From NCBI GenBank assembly GCA_944548615.1, contig OX155963.1:19400261-19464260 (forward strand): 64,000 nucleotides of DNA. Reading direction: 5' to 3'. The position numbers and the translations under genes are program-made. Positions 61,640 through 64,000 of the stretch are shown one piece after another (position 1 is the first letter of the stretch; each line of letters starts with the position of its first letter). Source of the stretch: Micropterix aruncella (taxonomy: Eukaryota > Arthropoda > Insecta > Lepidoptera > Micropterigidae). Under the pieces are notes generated by a model. That model saw nothing but the letters and a program-made list of their open reading frames with translations. It searched no databases and was not told the origin of the DNA.

Positions 61640-62425
61640 TGATCTGCAGATTTGCCCTGGAGTGCCCTTGGCAGTGTCCCGTTAATTTCAGGTTCTCTGT
61701 GCTTGCATTTTGTCATTTCCATTTGTCTTTTAACCAGCCTCTTTAAAGTTTGTCCGCCTCTCCATTTCCTTGACAGGAAACCTTTTTGTTCTCCGGCACT
61801 TATAGCACTGAATGATGTAATTTCTTACCTTGTTTTTTCAACCTCATAAGTCCCATTATGTTGATGACCGACATTGCGGCGCTTTATTGAGTGCTCTTCA
61901 TTTACTTATTTCAAATAAAATTATTCTACACTCGGCTACATATTTTTAAACTGACAAGCATTTTTATACATAGTCTTTATATATATTACTTAATATCTGA
62001 ATTTAAAGATGTATAAAAAATCATTGACTCTACGATTACTGAATCATCTAGTAATCGTAGAAAAGTCTGAGGTTTCATAAATTATTTCAGAAACCACTTC
62101 AAAATTGTATCACAATGGATCCGATTGCGTTTCTGAAAATTATTTTATACAAATGGGAAGAGCAATGCATTATAACGGAATATGAAATAAATAATCATCA
62201 TTCTTCCCGTACCGAACAAATATAAAAAAATCCGAATTAGCTTCAACAAATTTTGTCCGATTTTAGATTGATGCTTTACCTTCTGTGGGTGTTTTTTTTT
62301 GTTAGATAACAAACACATTGTTCTGTCTCTTCCGCATGAACTGATTTCCGATTTTAGCTCATGAAGAAATGCAATTGAGCATAATCATTGTATATGTTAC
62401 GGCGAAAGACCGTAGTACGTACAAA
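61640..62425. other. Intergenic sequence without recognised genes
   Basis: Includes a small 12-bp inverted pair near 62030-62060 ('tctacgattact' / 'agtaatcgtaga'). Nothing else is supported. Confidence 0.4.
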
Positions 62426-62430
62426 GTTAA

Positions 62431-62813
62431 GGGCCTCCATAGACGGACAGCTTTAAGCAGTCGCAGTCGTGCAGTGGTTGTAGTCGACCGCAACACGACT
62501 GCTCCAAGCAGTCCGCGATACGCGGGGAAAAGCGGGGCGCAGAGAGAGGAAGTAGCCAGCAGTCGGAGGCGACTGCGGTCCACTTGGGTAGTCAACTGCT
62601 GCCCAACCAAACGCCACTGCACGCCGGCCGCGTTTTTCGCTGCAAGCGAACTGCTCGACCGCTGCAAGCGAATTGCTCGATCGCTGCAAGCAAACTACTA
62701 GAGCGGTCTGCGTATTGCAAATGAGAATTTTGTATTGAAACTGCAGATCGCCCAACAGCGACAACTTGAAGCTGTCGGCCGCGACTGCTTCAACTGCCTG
62801 TCTATGAGCACTC
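62431..62813. mobile_element. 383-bp Harbinger-like MITE (family F), TAA target
   Basis: Ends GGGCCTCCATAGACGGACAG and, inverted, GAGTGCTCATAGACAGGCAG; TAA at 62428-62430 and 62814-62816. Internally repeats 'gctgcaagcgaactgctcga'. Same family as 47290-48140 without the insertion. Confidence 0.8.
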
Positions 62814-63276
62814 TAACACGCACCGGTGACTGTCGACACATTTCGAGGACAGCTGTATATCTCCAAACTTGTTTACAAAAAGAAATATCTTCTGTCATCC
62901 GCCGGAGTTAGTCAATACAAGCCGATATGGTATGGTAAATATCAATTGTGGAAAATGTCGCACTATTAGTCAGGTTATAAAATTGGATAGTTCTGTAGTC
63001 TTTCGACGAAGAAAGACATGAAATCGTGATATGAATTATCGATAGAAAAAAGGCCCTCTAAACTGTCACACCGTTTCTCATGGATACAAATAATAGACAA
63101 AATGAAATTGTAATTTCCCTCCAAAAAACCTTCTTTTTGACCGATTGCTGCATTGTGGAATTTCCATTATTAATGTATAGAAAAGGTTGACCAATATGCG
63201 GAGAATAAAACGGTGAAACGCACCCAGCCTAATTCCAAGCAAGAGAAAAACGCCTTTTACAGAGATTATTTAAAAA

Positions 63277-63384
63277 ATGAACATTTTTCTTCAGACCTTA
63301 AAAACCAGTAGAGTCCGAGTGTTGGAAAGTGAAAATATTTCTGAAGACCCATTTGATATAGAAGATTGGAGAGGGGGATCATAA
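63277..63384 (+). CDS. Candidate terminal exon or short ORF, unidentified
   Basis: An ATG at 63277 opens 35 codons; alternatively 'tttttcttcag' at 63294 looks like a splice acceptor followed by a frame ending 'ISEDPFDIEDWRGGS' and a stop. I do not recognise the product. It could be a last exon of a gene starting elsewhere, or chance. The rest of 62820-64000 shows only AT-rich sequence and, at 63984-64000, a start resembling the 'tacaaggtg' TIR family. Confidence 0.2.
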   Translation: MNIFLQTLKTSRVRVLESENISEDPFDIEDWRGGS

Positions 63385-64000
63385 TATGATATTGATAGAA
63401 AATGGAGATAAAAAACTATCTATTTACATAACTGCCCATAATCAACTCATTGCCACCGCCGATGGTTTTGTAGTCAGATTGTGAAACGCTGCCACAGAAT
63501 TGGCGGGGACTCTGGCGATACTTGACAGACATTTCTGTCATTAATTGTGGTGTTGCGCCCGTAACAAATGTTTTTTTTATTGGATATTAGGAGATTTTCT
63601 TTTATCGGAAGTTGATTTACTTGACTTTACTTACTGAATTTACTTAATTAATTGAAAATCATCTGCAACTTTTCTTGATGTAGAACTTTGTTACTGAGAA
63701 AAAAGTGTTAAATATCCTAAAGTTGAGCTAACAATGCTTTTATCTCGGTAATCAAAACCTGAATCTAAACAAAATTTAGGTACATTATTTCCAAATTTTT
63801 GTTAACAAAAAATCTATAAAAAAAGAAACAAAAACATTATTGTTTTTTGTTCAATTTGATGCACAAAATCACCCCTGGAAAAAGGATGTTAGGTCCCGAA
63901 CACCTGTATATAAGACAGTCTTCCAAACCTCATACCTAGGCCTAAAATTGTACCTAAAATTTAAAAAATAAAACCACAAAAATTATACAAGGTGGCTCAG

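Overview
The window is eukaryotic nuclear DNA from an insect. It is AT-rich, has GT-AG introns, and carries three conserved genes spread over many small exons among dense transposable elements. The order cannot be fixed from the sequence alone; Lepidoptera is a guess only. No bacterial operon, CRISPR array, rRNA or convincing tRNA was found.

Host genes. (1) Ncb5or/CYB5R4 (cytochrome b5 plus CS plus flavin reductase) is on the + strand, seven recognisable coding exons from 17449 to 37485; its 5' exon(s) lie further upstream and were not found. (2) NUP42/NUPL2 (FG nucleoporin that binds Gle1) is on the - strand, two exons seen (44528-44305 and 41329-40508); the N-terminal exon was not found. 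(3) FAF2/UBXD8 (ER and lipid-droplet adaptor of p97/VCP) is on the + strand, complete in seven exons from 46034 to 59061 (442 aa). NUP42 and FAF2 point away from each other across about 1.5 kb.

Mobile DNA. 1-8296 is a graveyard of old repeats, MITEs and a hAT remnant. 8493-17118 is a very young, complete Ty3/Gypsy LTR retrotransposon inserted into an (AT)n microsatellite; its two 1325-bp LTRs differ at two positions by eye. Ncb5or intron 3 holds a full-length Jockey-clade LINE on the - strand (21538-26275, 13-bp target duplication). Other elements include an RNase H-bearing LINE tail (16-bp duplication), a mariner split by a restriction-like-endonuclease (RLE) LINE, further mariner, Tc1 and CR1-like fragments, hAT, PIF/Harbinger, pogo-like and TTAA (piggyBac-type) MITEs, and several dispersed families present two to six times.

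Points most worth a second look: the last ~70 bp of the NUP42 coding region (part of the predicted Gle1-binding tail) occurs three times in tandem; the 3' splice site of FAF2 exon 6 directly abuts the 3' tail of an RLE LINE; the LTR element has a canonical A AAA AAC gag-pro slip site but an opposite-direction pro-pol junction; and a TTAA MITE has a paralogous empty site in the same window. I did not find a convincing new multi-gene system; the novelty is in how transposons and tandem duplication have remodelled gene ends and introns.
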